64,000 bases of DNA from Vandiemenella viatica (GCA_031002005.1 JARYHS010008074.1:13214924-13278923); one strand, 5' to 3'; positions 1 through 11,553 are shown, counted from the stretch's first letter. The notes: generated by a model from the sequence alone, not told the origin. Made by a program: numbers and translations.

Positions 1-230
1 CAACAGTGTCACGTGCAGGAATGGTTTATGTAGATCCCAAAAACTTGGGGTATCGTCCTTATTGGAATCGCTGGTTGACATCAATTTCGGATGTCAAACA
101 GCGTGCTGCTCTGAATGACCTTTTTGAGAGATATGTTCCTGATGGCCTCAAATTTATACATGAGGGGGTATTTGGATTTGACCAGTTTGCTCCACTGAAG
201 ACAGTAATTCCTCAGACTCCACTCAACATG
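1..230 (+). CDS. DNAH10: Dynein heavy chain exon a (AAA2 end), partial at left edge
   Basis: The reading frame starts at base 3 (Thr) and gives TVSRAGMVYVDPKNLGYRPY and onward to VPQTPLNM. The TVSR-G-M-Y motif is the conserved AAA2 sequence that follows its nucleotide site, and PQT-LNMV is the family sequence leading towards AAA3. The exon runs off the left edge, so its true start is unknown. The 3' splice donor is ATG|GTAAGT at 230/231, a strong consensus, and the exon ends in phase 0, matching the next exon. No stop or frameshift is present. An apparent short ORF through to 251 is only read-through into the intron. Confidence 0.9.
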
Positions 231-1338
231 GTAAGTTGTTTCTTTTACTAATTATGATGCAGCATTGTTTACACATTGCATTCCTTTGCCACGTTTTTAC
301 TGTATTCATGTGTTAGCAGTGTTGCATTTGTAATGACCAAATGTTGCTTGGGGTGATGCAACATTTGCATTAACTTGATTGTGATGCCTGTGTACTGATA
401 TCTTTTCTAATAGATGCTAGAGTTCTTAAAAGTGGCTGCCAAGCAATTAATTTATCCTGTAATAGCCAACAGGTCATACATGAAAGAAAAATTTCACTGT
501 AGTTATGAATTTGAAATATATTCTGAACATTTGATGAAGTTAACACTGCTATCAGGTTATACTATTGAAAACATTTAAGGCAATATCGAACTTCGAAATC
601 AAATATAAAAGTGTGGGGTATCCTCCACGGCACAACACTGTGGAGTAGCATTCAATCTGGCAAACATACTTATATTTGCACCCAAAAGTTCAGAGTGAGC
701 TGAGTGATAGTTTTAACAACTGCTACTAATGACTTCTTAAACCATTGTAATAAATGTTCTTTCATTGAATTTAGCTTAAAGTTTACCTAAAGTAAATGAG
801 AAAGTCTATGAATTTGTTCTGAGGTGAGATAGTTAAACTTTGTGTAATTACATTTTGAATTTTACCTCATGATGCAATACATACTGCTAGTCTGTTGTAT
901 AAAGACTAAGCTTACAGAGACATGAAACGCCCATTCTATACTGATATACTGTTGAAAACTACCTCTCCAAGGGAACGCAGGTCTGTTATTAATAGCCCTG
1001 ACTAATCCTTTGCTGATGCTTTCCAGAACAATGGCATATTCACTTGGGGAAATACTATTCTCTGGTGTATTACCAAAATCCTAATTTTTCAAGGTGAATT
1101 ATTTTTGCTCAGATTTTCCCAAAACTTTTATCTCTTATAACCGGATTTATTCCCAATTTTTTTAAATTATTACAAATTTTCTTGTAATTGTCCTTGTTTA
1201 AAAGTCACACATTGTGATGTCATTACATTTCAATACAAACATTCCATTTCTCCCTTGAAATCTGGAATTACTGATAAAATTTTATTAATATTAATAAATG
1301 AATTTTTCTCCCTGATTTAAGCATACTAACTCTTTTAT
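231..1338. other. Intron 1, proximal part, no recognised element
   Basis: AT-rich intronic sequence with no splice-flanked ORF and no transposon I recognise. Confidence 0.5.
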
Positions 1339-2360
1339 TTAACCCTTTGACTGCTGTAGACGCGTTAACACGCGTGGCTACTACTGCGCCCAGGTGCTCT
1401 AGACGTGTTTACGCGTGGCCTTGTTCCTTCCGTCAGGTGCTCTGTATGTGTATACACGCGCCGCCCTGTCTGTGCTCTTAACGTGTTAAGTCGTCCGGCC
1501 ACTTGGGTCCCTGTGTGGTCTGCAAGTGTTAATGCGCTAGCCACTTAGCGCTCACGTCAGGTAGCCGTATTTCCACCCCGGCTGGTTAATTGCTTTCTAA
1601 CAATCGGCCCGTATGCATTTACTGCTGTGATCTAATTTGTGCTGTCATTGTAATTTGCTCGCCTTCGTGTATGTACAGAGGTAGAAATCATGGAGATTCT
1701 TACTAGAAGTGATCTCTTTGATATAGATGACAGTGATGACCTTCGATAGGATCTGGAAGTAATAGTTCTAAGCTAGTGGAAAACAACCACCTGTCACCAC
1801 AAGAGGTGAAATTATTCAGAAAATGAAGCTTCAGATAGCGAGAACTACATATGTGGAAAAAGAGGATGCTTTATTGACAGATTTGATTGGAAGAAAAATA
1901 ATTCTCATCCTTTTGCGCATGCGTTTGACGATGCAGTTGCAGAGCACAAATATGGATTAGGTCAAAATTCCAGAATTCTGTAATTTTCCTGATATTTTTA
2001 ACAGAAAATCTTACAAAATCTTTTGCAGAAGAAACAAATAGATTTTATTTATGTACGAAGTCAAATATGCCAGGATCAGTTCACTAGATTTTCAAGGTGG
2101 AAGGATTTATTGGTAGACATTTTTGAAATATTATTCATATTGAAAATTCAAAAATTAACACGCCATTGCATAGATGCGCTGGATGCTCGAAAGAGAAAGT
2201 GCGTCCAGAAACCAGGTATAAATACAGAACTTGCAATGTATAGTGCCATTGTGAGTTGTGCCATGTTTCGTGGCTTATCACATGAAAAAGAATTATTAAC
2301 CATGGGTAACTGCACTGTAATAATTACATTGTATTTATACTCCTCTAAAATTAAGTGAAA
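1339..2360 (+). pseudogene. piggyBac-like transposon, internally deleted relic
   Basis: It opens with TTAACCCTTTGACTGC, the TTAA target plus CCCTTTG end typical of piggyBac-like elements. The next 200 bases are CpG-rich with repeated ACGCG/CGCGT words (for example GACGCGTTAACACGCGT near 1360), which look like subterminal repeats. From about 1690 an ATG gives a short acidic N terminus (FDIDDSDDL) that soon meets a stop. Further on, frame-shifted pieces resemble the piggyBac GL-NS and ETNRFY blocks (about 1955-2040), and about 2165-2235 encodes RCAGCSKEKVRPETRYKY, like the C-terminal cysteine-rich domain. The catalytic core between these is missing, so the copy is dead. I did not find the matching right terminal repeat. 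Confidence 0.6.
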
Positions 2361-2486
2361 TATATATATATTTAACTTCGCCAGTCCAAACACTGGATCC
2401 AAAAGAAGGATGGAAAACATACACAGAGTTTGTGAAAGGTATTCGAACATTTAACTTCGATATTTTCTCCAAATGAATTATTGCTC

Positions 2487-2487
<1 letters not shown>

Positions 2488-2541
<54 letters not shown>
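2488..2541 (+). repeat. Poly-A tract (about 54 A)
   Basis: Uninterrupted A run followed by CACACACAG. It explains the phenylalanine-rich minus-strand ORFs here. No retroelement body immediately upstream is recognised. Confidence 0.95.
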
Positions 2542-2542
<1 letters not shown>

Positions 2543-2604
2543 ACACACAGACATTTTAGCTGAAAAAAATTATTATGAACAATCACCTAGTTACAATTCT
2601 AGAA

Positions 2605-3170
2605 GTTTCTGCAACCACCTTAGGGCATGATGGGAGACTTGAGGCTAATACCACGCACAAACGCAAGTGATCTCCTCAGGGTATTTTTACGTTAAACATA
2701 GGGACACACATGTTCTTTGTGAAAAAAATGAAAAAATGACTCGAGGCCACTACAACATACAAACACCAATGGTCTGCACTATGTAGTTGTTCACCACAGT
2801 GAAATATGCAGTCTCACATGTCTTTTATAGAAATAAAAAAAATGTTCGTGATCGATCACTTTCAACCTCTATATCTCCCAGACCCCCACAGCTAATGACA
2901 TTCGGCCAATGTTGTGCATGATGCGTGACTCAATGCTACTACCATACACAAACTCCCGTGGACTGCTCTATGTAGCTGTGGTAGCAAAATAGGAATATAG
3001 AGACACACCTGTCTTTCAAGCTGCATAGCTCCCACACCCTTACAGCTACCGGAATTCAGCCAACGTTGTGCATGATGGGAAATTCCATGCTACTACTACA
3101 CACAAACACCAGTGATGGCTGCATAGTGAAATATAGCGGCACACAAGTCTCTATATATATAGTACACAAT
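2605..3170 (-). repeat. Fragment of the Helitron-associated ~184-bp repeat family
   Basis: Three to four diverged copies of the unit that makes up the 24.8-28.2 kb array. Each has a run like ACACACAAACACCAATGGTC, then a CTATGTAG(T/C)TGTGG box, then CCATATCTCCCACACCCCCA and AGCTACCG, then CA(A/T)-GTGCA(C/T)GATGGGA. It ends in a short TA run near 3150-3162, as the large copy does. No CTAG terminus is seen on the left, so it is truncated. Strand is given by analogy with the large copy. Confidence 0.7.
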
Positions 3171-3223
3171 AAAATCAAAGGTGCTAAGTAGCAAAAAAAG
3201 GAATTAAATTTGGATAGGAAAAT

Positions 3224-3460
3224 GAGCCACCACTTACCTTTAGATGATGGAACACACAGAAAAGACAAAAACACAACAGATAAAGAAATTTTTGGAACAA
3301 GCCCTTTATAAACAGGAGAACATTATGGAAAGTGGGTGATGTTGGAGACTGTCTCACAGAAAGAATTGTAATTGCTGAAATATTGTGTATTTGTTTGTCC
3401 ACCTGAGTGTATTCTCTCATCGCAGCCATCAACTTTGGTATGTGGTTGGTTAATTACCCT
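3224..3460. mobile_element. Short PLE-like terminal element with inverted ends
   Basis: Left end ACCACTTACCTTTAGATGATGG (3229-3250) is an imperfect inverted match of CCATCAACTTTGGTATGTGGTT (3426-3447). Inside, GAAATATTGTGTATTTGTTTG near 3375 matches the terminal arm of the PLE at 14155-15915. I read it as a stand-alone PLE terminal repeat. No coding sequence. Confidence 0.55.
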
Positions 3461-5199
3461 TTCCTTCATAATGTTTAGCACTTTGAAGCCCCTTCCATTT
3501 CCCTTACTTTCATCATAAAAGAAATTAAGTTATTGCTAACTGATCAGAGAATTATACAGTTATTTCATGCTTACTTATTCAGTGACTACTTTAAAACAAA
3601 ACTGAAAGAGTTGTTGCTTTGTACATAACATAATTTGTGCTCATAACATAATTTATTCTGTGAAAGAATGTTTTTTCTTGTAATTTTATAACTGAAAACA
3701 ACTGAGAATATGTGTTTCTGGGTTTGAAAGGGGAAGGCGTCAAAGCTGTTTTACAGTCGTTGATAAGTGAATAACCCCTTCTTTTTTTAAAATCAAATAA
3801 CATACAAGATATGCAGATAAGAAATTGATACAAGAATAGTAAGTAGCACATGGGAAAATATCTCTTCAGGGCTAACACTGGAAATTGTATCCTTTTGTGA
3901 CTTTAAGTTAGTTACCTATAATCAGTAGTTGCTATTATTTTTATTAGTTTGTTGAAAATGTACTGTTTTACATCCATGAGATTTTCATAAATGAGATCTT
4001 ACAGTAAATTTTGAAATTTGGTGATCAGTTGTATCAAAAAGGAAAAACATAATTCAATGGTGCTTTTTGCAAGGGAAGAAAATAAATTGCTTATCGATTG
4101 GAAAAAACATCAGTCCAATCTGCTTTTCTGAGATATCATGTCATTCAACTCATACCCATCTTAAAATCTAATGCTTCTCTCTTTATTTGTCTGAGGTGTT
4201 CATCCTTTTACTCTTCCTTTATCTATTTTTTTTTTTTTCAAAATATTATTTCTTTCCCTCCTTTCATTTTCCTGGAAGCAGTTGCATTGTGTCAATGTAC
4301 TGAAAGCTTCTCTATCTTGTATCATGTCTTCTTGCACGTCCATCTCTGCAGCCCATTGTCTGACATTCTTACCTATGTTAATATGTTTGAAAATATCTTT
4401 TTGTCCAGCATTCTAATTTGACCAATGTAGCTAACTCTCCTCTTCTAATCATATCACACAGCTTTACATATTGTTCATTATTGTATGTGTTATAATATTT
4501 TTCTGGCCATAAATACATCTTACTTTTTTCCCCAAATATTTACCAGATTTTTTTTCTTTTTCTCAATTCCCTATTTAGACAGGAAACATGTATTCTGGCT
4601 ATGCTAATGTTTTCTGCTACTGGATTTCTGTATTACTTTGAAGATTCTACTCTTTTCATTTGTACTTAATTATTTGATTTAAAAGTTCAATTTTCTACTC
4701 TTGTTTTGTTTGCCCTTTTTTTCTAATCTGATGTACTTGAATTTGTCAACCTTTTTTTTTTAATTTTCTATTCTCTACTATTTACATAGTGTTATTTCTA
4801 AAGTTGGCCACAAATTTGGTCTTCTCAAAGGATTTGTGTAATCTAACTTTTCTTGCAAGTTTTTCAGAAGCTTGCTTCAAATTATGGATACATATGGTGT
4901 TTTTCTTCTGATCAGCTATATTCATAAAGAGTAAAAAATTAACTTTTATATTGCAAGTAATTTTCTTAGAATCTCTCTTCCATCTTAAAAAATCTAGTAT
5001 GTATGTAGCAGATAACAGACTAAAATTTAGAGCCCACCAACGTAGGTGTTAAGAAAAACTATTACATTTTATAGATAAAGCATTATGAAATCATTCTCTG
5101 TGGGCTATGTTGAAAATAATCAAATTGGGATTCATGACTGAGTCTAGGATTTTGTGTTATTTCTCTCTGCTTCAGCATCATGTTTTGTACTTTTTACAG
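3461..5199. other. Intron 1, distal part, no recognised element
   Basis: AT-rich DNA rich in T runs. Small ORFs (for example 4098-4421) lack any recognised domain. The intron ends in the acceptor TTTTTACAG|GTAACA. Confidence 0.5.
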
Positions 5200-5422
5200 G
5201 TAACACAGCTGTGCTATGTGCTGATGGCTGTGATACCACCGTCGGATGAGAACCATCCTCCAGTGATGGAGGAGCTGTTGGAGAGCCTGTTTGTGGAGGC
5301 ACTATTTTGCTCATTGGGGGCATCACTGCTTGCTGAAGGCAAAGAAATGTTTGATGATTACGTTAAAAAACAGTCAGGCATTCTCACACTGGAAGACAAA
5401 GAGGAAAAGAGAGCTCCCACAA
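5200..5422 (+). CDS. DNAH10: Dynein heavy chain exon b (AAA2 to AAA3)
   Basis: The exon begins after TTTTTACAG in phase 0 and reads VTQLCYVLMAVIPPS, then ELLESLFVEALFCSLGASLL, then FDDYVKKQSG. The EALFCSLGASLL block is highly conserved in this dynein subfamily and precedes AAA3. The donor is chosen as A|GTAGGT after 5422. The frame leaves one base, which the two bases at the start of the next exon complete to an Arg codon. A competing donor four bases later (GTAACA at 5427) would break the frame. The segment 5240-5270, coding PPSDENHPPVMEE, is less conserved and slightly long compared with vertebrate relatives. Confidence 0.9.
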
Positions 5423-5849
5423 GTAGGTAACATTAATTTTCTTTTGCCAGCAAGTTTTTCTTGTGACATTGATTAGTCGATAGTAGGACAATGTCACCTG
5501 TATGTCAGTTTTATTGTGATCAATATTTTAAGCAGATTCTTTTATCAGTTTAACTGCTATCATGATTTTAGGGAGATAAGAGATTTAGAACTGAACTTTA
5601 CATGTATGAATCGAACCATTTACCTGCAGTTTCACTTTTAAAAAAACTCATGATTACACAGTCAAACATTTTTGGAAGAGCTCATAAAATTTCATTTATT
5701 ACTTAGTTCCTCAAATGTGTTATTTAAAAATGAATATATAGTCATTTCTGTGGATGATCCTTTTTGGAATCCAAACTGTGAAGTAGTTTGTTCACACATC
5801 AAGAATATTATAATTTGTAACATGATTTATTACTCTATGATACGTGACT

Positions 5850-5903
<54 letters not shown>

Positions 5904-6719
5904 ACCTTTGAGAATCCTGAAAGTAATGAAATGGAATGGTAGTTATCTGTATATGTCCCTCCTACTTTTTTAAAAAAATAATGGTTTATCTACTGCATAT
6001 TTTAATCTATATGGAAATGTGCCTTGCTTTAAGGATTCATTAGAGAAGTGATCAAGCACATGGCTGATACAATCTGAACATCTTTTCAGTAATTCTCTTT
6101 AAATTATGTTATAGCTATAAGAATTTTTAGGTTTTAGTTGCTTTATGAGTTAATTTATTCCTGAGGTTGCTACAGGTGGCAACTGCACCTTCACAAATCT
6201 GTTTGGGAAAGCAGTCAGGGAAGGCTTTAGGTCACTATCTGGGCATTATTTTTCTATGCCTAATTTCTCAAAAACTAAATTAAAATCTTTGTTAAATATT
6301 TTACAAACTACTACACACAGGTCCATTTTGTTCTATTGTTATTTATTTAGAGTGGTATACAGATTTTCCTTTTTCACTTTTTATTGCATTCCTTATAGTT
6401 TTCATCTTATTGCTTGAATTCTCTATTTTTGCTAAAACATTCCTGTTTTCCCCTTCCTTATTACATTTTTTAGTATTTTGGAATAAAATTTATAATAAGC
6501 TTTCAGTGTGTTGTGAAACACTTCCTGAATATTATTCACCAAAGGATATATAAGCTCTGTTAAGAATATGTATCACCTATACAGTTCGGATTCTGAAATA
6601 CAGTTGGAACACTAAGAAGCTCTGTTCAGCATCCAAGCTCTATTTTAACGCTGCAGAGGTATAAATCGTGATGTCTATGCTTGTTTTATAGATTATCAGA
6701 AAATGATAGAAATTTTAAA
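5423..6719. other. Intron 2, proximal part
   Basis: AT-rich DNA with a poly-A run at 5854-5901 and no recognised gene or element body. The 79-residue ORF ending in poly-lysine at 5672-5911 is read-through of that A run. Confidence 0.5.
5854..5901 (+). repeat. Poly-A tract (about 48 A)
   Basis: Pure A run, second of three long A tracts on the sense strand of the dynein gene. Confidence 0.95.
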
Positions 6720-6729
6720 ACAAACATTG

Positions 6730-7622
6730 GCTTGGATGAGTATAACCTGAGAATTGTTGAGACCAGTCTGCTTATGTGAGACTGAAGGTAGAAAATATGG
6801 ATGGAGTAAAAATTCTTAATGGTGGAAGACAAGGTTGTATACTGTCCCCTTTATTATTTAACATCTATTCAGAGTATATCTTTAGGGAGGCATTGAGTGA
6901 TGTGGAGAAGGGAGAGCTATGAGTGATGTGGCGATGGGAGTGCTATTGAATTGAAACCAGATAAACAACATTCACTATGCAAATGACACAGTCATTTTTG
7001 AGGACAGAAAATTTTACTATATCTTATTAATAGTGTCTCAAAGCAGCCATGAATACAGGCTTGATATTAATATAAATAAGACAAAAGTAATGGTCAAAAA
7101 CAACTCCCAATGCCATATTATGATTAACAAGAATACCATTGAATGTGTATCTATTTAAATGTCATAATTTATCAATTACCACAAAGATGAGACTCCTACA
7201 CTGCTAAGTGTTCTCTGTCTTCATGTATGTTGTTGAAATGAGGACATTAATATAACTAACAGTAAAAAGTTAGAAGCTTTTGAAATGTGGCTGTACTGAA
7301 GTGTTTTTAGGATACCATGGCAGACTACACCACAAATGCTGAAGTGCTCTGCAAAATGAAAAAGAATATGGAAATATTGACCACCATAAAAACACGGTAG
7401 CAGCAGTACCTTGGCCACATCATGAGAAATGACTACATTTCTTGATGTCTGTTCTCCAGGGGAAAATACCAGGAAAGGAAAGTGGTGATTGGATAAGAAC
7501 TTCCTGGCTAAAACATCTGAGAACATAGACCTGCAAGTCAACTAGCGAACAAATCCAAGCATCAACCAGCAGAGCCAAAATAGTTAGTGACATGCACAAA
7601 TGATAGGGACCAGAAGAAGAAG
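6730..7622 (+). pseudogene. 5'-truncated non-LTR retrotransposon (LINE) reverse transcriptase relic
   Basis: About 6800-6900 encodes GGRQGCILSPLLFNIYSEYI, the reverse-transcriptase QG-SPLLFN motif, followed near 6965-6990 by NNIHYANDTVIFED. This is the YADD catalytic box with Asp changed to Asn (YAND). About 7260-7540 carries KLEAFEMWLY, the conserved C-terminal LINE block before a cysteine-rich end. Stops and frameshifts are frequent. The copy ends in GAAGAAGAAG (7612-7622), the short 3' tail expected of such a LINE. It lacks the endonuclease and the first half of the reverse transcriptase. Clade was not resolved; a CR1/RTE-like ORF2 is likely. Confidence 0.75.
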
Positions 7623-7826
7623 TATAGTTATCTGATTCTCTTAATTTTGCATAATTATCCTTTTCGATTTACTAGGTTATTTTTTGTAATCCACACCTTT
7701 CCCAGTTCACTGTTTGCAATGTTAAAAATATTCCTTTTTTGAAAACTTCCTTCCAAAATTGTTATAAATATATTTATAAAGTAATTAAATTTTACATAAT
7801 TACGTAGTTTTTCTCGGCGTTGCAAA

Positions 7827-8201
7827 TATAAATAATTTTCTCGGGTGACTAGCCGAGTTATATGAATGTTATAGTTACACGATATTTCGGCGCACTGAAT
7901 CATCGACGCCATCTTCTGGTGAAGTGAGGTCAGGAACGTGCGAAGTTGCTGAGCTAGACCAGATTACCGCTGCTAACCTCTGATTGGTCGGCTGTCGAAC
8001 CAGTCGTAGCAGGGGTCAAATCTCGTTGCGGCTTGAATCGATGCTAAGGTGGAGTTACGGCTAGATTTGATGTCCGTTTTTTACATGGCATGTAGCGGAC
8101 GGGCTTAAAGTCATTGCTCCTTCGAAGATGATATCATAAAACAAAGCATTCAGCATAAATTGTTTATAAAACTGATGGGTCAACACGGATCCGTTGCGGG
8201 C
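7827..8201 (+). repeat. Left inverted arm of the PLE
   Basis: From TATAAATAATTTTCTCGGG to GATCCGTTGCGGGC. Its last bases are already reverse-transcriptase coding sequence (GQHGSVAG). It contains the stem-loop plus GAAAT motif on the minus strand (about 7882-7915). Confidence 0.9.
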
Positions 8202-9255
8202 AGCCCTTTATCGCCAGCTATTGCTGACTTCTTCATGGAGAACTTTGAAGACAAGGCACTTGCAAGCGCTCCTATGAAGCCCAGAGCTTTCTTCCGGTAC
8301 GTAGATGACACCTTTGTGGTCACACGGCAGAGACAACCTGCAAGTTTTTCTCCATCATCTTAACAGTAGAAACGAAAACATCAAGTTTACGATGGAGGTG
8401 GAAGAAGAAGGCCGGCTGCCTTTCTTAGACATACTAATAGAAAGGAAACCTGACGGGTCTCTAGGACATTCTGTGTACAGAAAACCGACGCACACAGACC
8501 TATACCTGAATGCGCGAAGCCATCACCATCCGGCACAGCGCAAGACGGTACTCAGCACGCTTGTACATAGGGCGCGAGCGATATGCGATGCTGACAGACT
8601 GCCCGGTGAATTTGGTCATCTGCGTCAGACCTTTCAACGCAATGGGTACACTGATTATCAGATAAGACTGGCATTCCGAGAGCCGACACGTAGGCTCAAC
8701 AACACCAACAAGGAGCCACCTGATCGTCTAGCCTTTTTGCCGTACTCTGGCGCCACAACGTCCAAGATAGGACGGATTCTAGCAAAAACTGGAATCAAGA
8801 CCATTTTCCTGCCACCACCAAAGGTGAAGAACATCTTACGCTCCCCCAAGTATGACCTTGCTTTGCGGACACCTGGGGTATACAGCATTAATTGTGAATG
8901 TGGTAAAAGCTACATTGGCCAAACGGTGCGGTGTGTTCACCAACGTTGTCTAGAACATGCACGACACGTTTGTCTGGGGCAGAAAGACAAGTCTGCGGTG
9001 GCGGAACACAGTCTAGAACATGGCCATGGTTTTGATTTCGAAAATACCAGAGTACTGGCGCATACTGGGAGCTTCTGGAACAGCATCCTTACAGAAGCAG
9101 TAGAAATTCGTCTCGCGTCTAACCTCGTCAACCGCGACAGCGGGTACCAGCTGAGTGAAGCCTGGACGCCAGTCATCAATACTATTCGCCGACAGCGCGA
9201 CCGGGACGCATTATACGGCGCGTCCAGATCAACGGGAAGTTCGGTAGTAACATAA
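8166..9255 (+). pseudogene. PLE reverse transcriptase plus GIY-YIG endonuclease, 5' truncated, one frameshift
   Basis: The first frame reads GSVAGSPLSPAIADFF and FFRYVDDTFVV, the PLE reverse-transcriptase palm with YVDD catalytic aspartates (about 8295-8320). The reading then shifts once near 8320 into the frame that continues to 9255: LPFLDILIERK, then GHSVYRKPTHTDLYLN (thumb), then GVYSINCECGKSYIGQT at about 8872-8925, where G-V-Y and Y-I-G form the GIY-YIG nuclease motif with an adjacent CEC. This is the classic PLE order. The N-terminal half including finger motifs is absent. The last about 150 codons have no stop, so decay is slight. It is not a host gene. Confidence 0.88.
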
Positions 9256-9415
9256 GTGAGCAATTTGTTACTCAGGCATTAATGATCAGCTTACGGGAAA
9301 GTTTTTGCCTTCTGATTTTTTCCTTCTATGGAACGATGTGTTGATACGAGGCAGGACCCCGGCTATGATTGGTTACAAATCTGACCAATCACGTGGCAGC
9401 ATGGCTCAATATGAG

Positions 9416-9790
9416 GCCCGCAACGGATCCGTGTTGACCCATCAGTTTTATAAACAATTTATTCTGAATGCTTTGTTTTATGATATCATCTTCGAAGGAG
9501 CGATGACTTTAAGCCCGTCCGCTACATGCCATGTAAAAAACGGACATCAAATCTAGCCATAACTCCACCTTAGCATCGATTCAAGCCGCAACGAGATTTG
9601 ACCCCTGCTACGACTGGTTCGACAGCCGACCAATCAGAGGTTAGCAGCGGTAATCTGGTCTAGCTCAGCAACTTCGCACGTTCCTGACCTCACTTCACCA
9701 GAAGATGGCGTCGATGATTCAGTGCGCCGAAATATCGTGTAACTATAACATTCATATAACTTGGCTAGTCACCCGAGAAAATTATTTATA
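9416..9790 (-). repeat. Right inverted arm of the PLE
   Basis: Reverse complement of the left arm with the same length. Carries AGAAGATGGCG, a loop, and CGCCGAAATATCG (9699-9739), the stem-loop motif shared with other PLE-like ends in the window. Confidence 0.9.
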
Positions 9791-9807
9791 ATTAAATTTT
9801 GTATGAA

Positions 9808-10352
9808 TGTAACGTAACCATGAACGTTACGGTTATATTTGGAGTGGATAGTGTAATCTGAGAGATATGTAAGGTCTTTGGCGGTGGGCGAGCGCCGAGC
9901 GGGGGAGTCGGTGATTGTCAGTGGTAACGTACGGAACAGCCGGCGGGAGCGGAAGGTTTACGGCAGTGTGTTTATCCCGTGAATACATCGTACGGCCGCT
10001 TGGCGTGTGTTCCGTACTAAAGAACACCGTGGGATGTGTGCTAAAGTATATGTTGGACTATGAAGGTTCTTCCGAGAGACCTGATTCAATATCAACTGTG
10101 TTTAGTAAACTACTGCAGAATCGGACTATGGCGATTGTTTGTTAATTAGTTTCGAGAATTGTGCTCACTGCTTATTTAGTTTTTGACTGTACTTGAAGCT
10201 GCTATTTTCGGTGACGAAGAAACATTAGTATTATTGTCTGGTGGCATGCTTGTGGACTGTGTAGTCTCAGAGGAATAAATCTACGAAAACTAGTACGCAT
10301 ATGTGTTTTTTTCTTTTGTGACTTTAATTAACCAATTAGCATAGCCTAAAGA
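9808..10352 (+). mobile_element. Possible solo LTR with primer-binding-like site
   Basis: A moderately GC-rich block starting TGTAACG just right of the PLE. It contains AATAAA at about 10275 and is followed at 10353 by TGGCGACCGC, which resembles a tRNA primer-binding site of Gypsy-type retrotransposons. No second LTR and no gag-pol coding were found, so this is tentative. The 76-codon ORF at 9915 inside it has no recognised domain. Confidence 0.35.
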
Positions 10353-10681
10353 CTGGCGACCGCACGGCAAAACGAACCCTTAATTAAAAGAGTAATTAGT
10401 GGTGGAAGAAAGCTTAAGAAAAATCGTTTTGGGAAGTGTAGCTACTCAATTCCTTCAACGAACTTTTAACTATACAAACACGAATAGCGCGAGTAGCCGT
10501 TTCACAACCTGTGAAGTTTACATTCCTGACCACTGTTCATTATTTAAGAAATCTATCAAATATTCTACACTGTTTTTATTTATATTTCTTCTATATAGCC
10601 AGCTTTTCTCTATCTGTTTTCCAGTGTTTCTCTACTTGATTCAAAATAGATAGACATCATGATCATAGATACCTGGAAGTA
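10353..10681. other. Unassigned sequence after the LTR-like block
   Basis: May be internal retrotransposon DNA. Contains an ORF at 10399-10653 without a recognised domain. Confidence 0.3.
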
Positions 10682-11551
10682 TGATGGTGGATCAAATATA
10701 AATGGGACTTATTTTTTAAGTTCTTTTTATTTACCATAGCACCATATTTACTGAGTACATATTATTTCTCAACATAATCTCCTGCTTTAGAAATACATTA
10801 TTCCCAGAATATCACAAACTTTTTTATACATTCATTGTAAAAGAAAAGGGGTTAGCATTACTAGTCAATTACACACGAAGCCTTCCACCGCGTCATTGTC
10901 CACAAATTGTTGCCCCCCCCCCCAGTGCTGCTTTCATTGGTCCAACGAGATGAAAATTACAGGGCTGTAAGGATGTTGATCAACTCCAGTTCATTTTCTC
11001 GATTTTTGCTTGAGTCACAGCTGTGGTGTGTGACTGAGTGTTGTCATGAAGAAGAATCACATTTCTTGTCGGCTGGTCACGTATTTTTCAACAATATGCA
11101 AGCTTAACTTCATTCAAAAGGTTTCAATAGTATGCTGCATTCATGGTACGATGTCCATGTAAAAAATCAAAGTGGAAAATAAAGTCACAAATTGTGCGAA
11201 TATTCTGTTCTGTGAGGCACGTCCATGGATGATGATCATGGCTCATATTTTTAACCACTTCATGGCATTCCAGGTACTCATTATGCCATGGAAACAAATG
11301 AGTACTTGATCCTGAAACTGTGCCTTAAATCTCTGCAGAATCTGGGTTGGTTTCTTGCCTTCACAAGTGAGAAATTTAATAATTACACATTTTGTAATTT
11401 AAGGGTGCACATCTTGCTCTGACATTGTTAGCCGTACTACTGATTGCACATGATAAGGCCAACAATCACTCTCCCCTCTCTTGATATCCCCAAAGAAACG
11501 CCATTACTGCACACCCAGTTCAAAAAGTTCTATTTATATTTTATCCACCCT
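10682..11551 (-). mobile_element. mariner-family transposon, decayed and shortened
   Basis: Flanked by TA on both sides (10680-10681 and 11552-11553). The ends GGTGGATCAAATATAAATG (left) and the reverse complement of ATTTATATTTTATCCACC (right) are imperfect terminal inverted repeats. On the minus strand the sequence begins with a helix-turn-helix-like FLTCEGKKPTQILQRFKAQF block (about 11380-11320) and ends with FWE-CISKAGDYVEK (about 10800), the conserved mariner C terminus. Stops and shifts interrupt it, and at 870 bases it is shorter than the usual 1.3 kb, so the catalytic centre is largely missing. It cannot encode an active transposase. Confidence 0.72.
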
Positions 11552-11553
11552 TA

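Larger units (their letters stand above)
7827..9790 (+). mobile_element. Penelope-like element flanked by 375-bp inverted arms
   Basis: A 1,964-base unit bounded by two 375-base inverted repeats (7827-8201 and 9416-9790) that align without gaps and differ at only a handful of positions (about 99 percent identical by eye). Between them is the back half of a PLE reverse transcriptase and its GIY-YIG endonuclease. The left arm runs into the coding region, so the right arm is a reverse copy of the element's own 5' part. PLEs are known for terminal repeats in either orientation and for 5' truncation. High arm identity suggests a recent insertion. I did not find a clear target-site duplication. Confidence 0.85.

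Noticed and set aside
2335..2586. Phenylalanine-rich ORFs
   Set aside because: Translation of the poly-A tract on the opposite strand.
5144..5326. Minus-strand proline-rich ORF
   Set aside because: Shadow of dynein exon b.
8166..9255. Host GIY-YIG nuclease gene
   Set aside because: The nuclease is fused to a PLE reverse transcriptase, flanked by inverted PLE arms and frameshifted.
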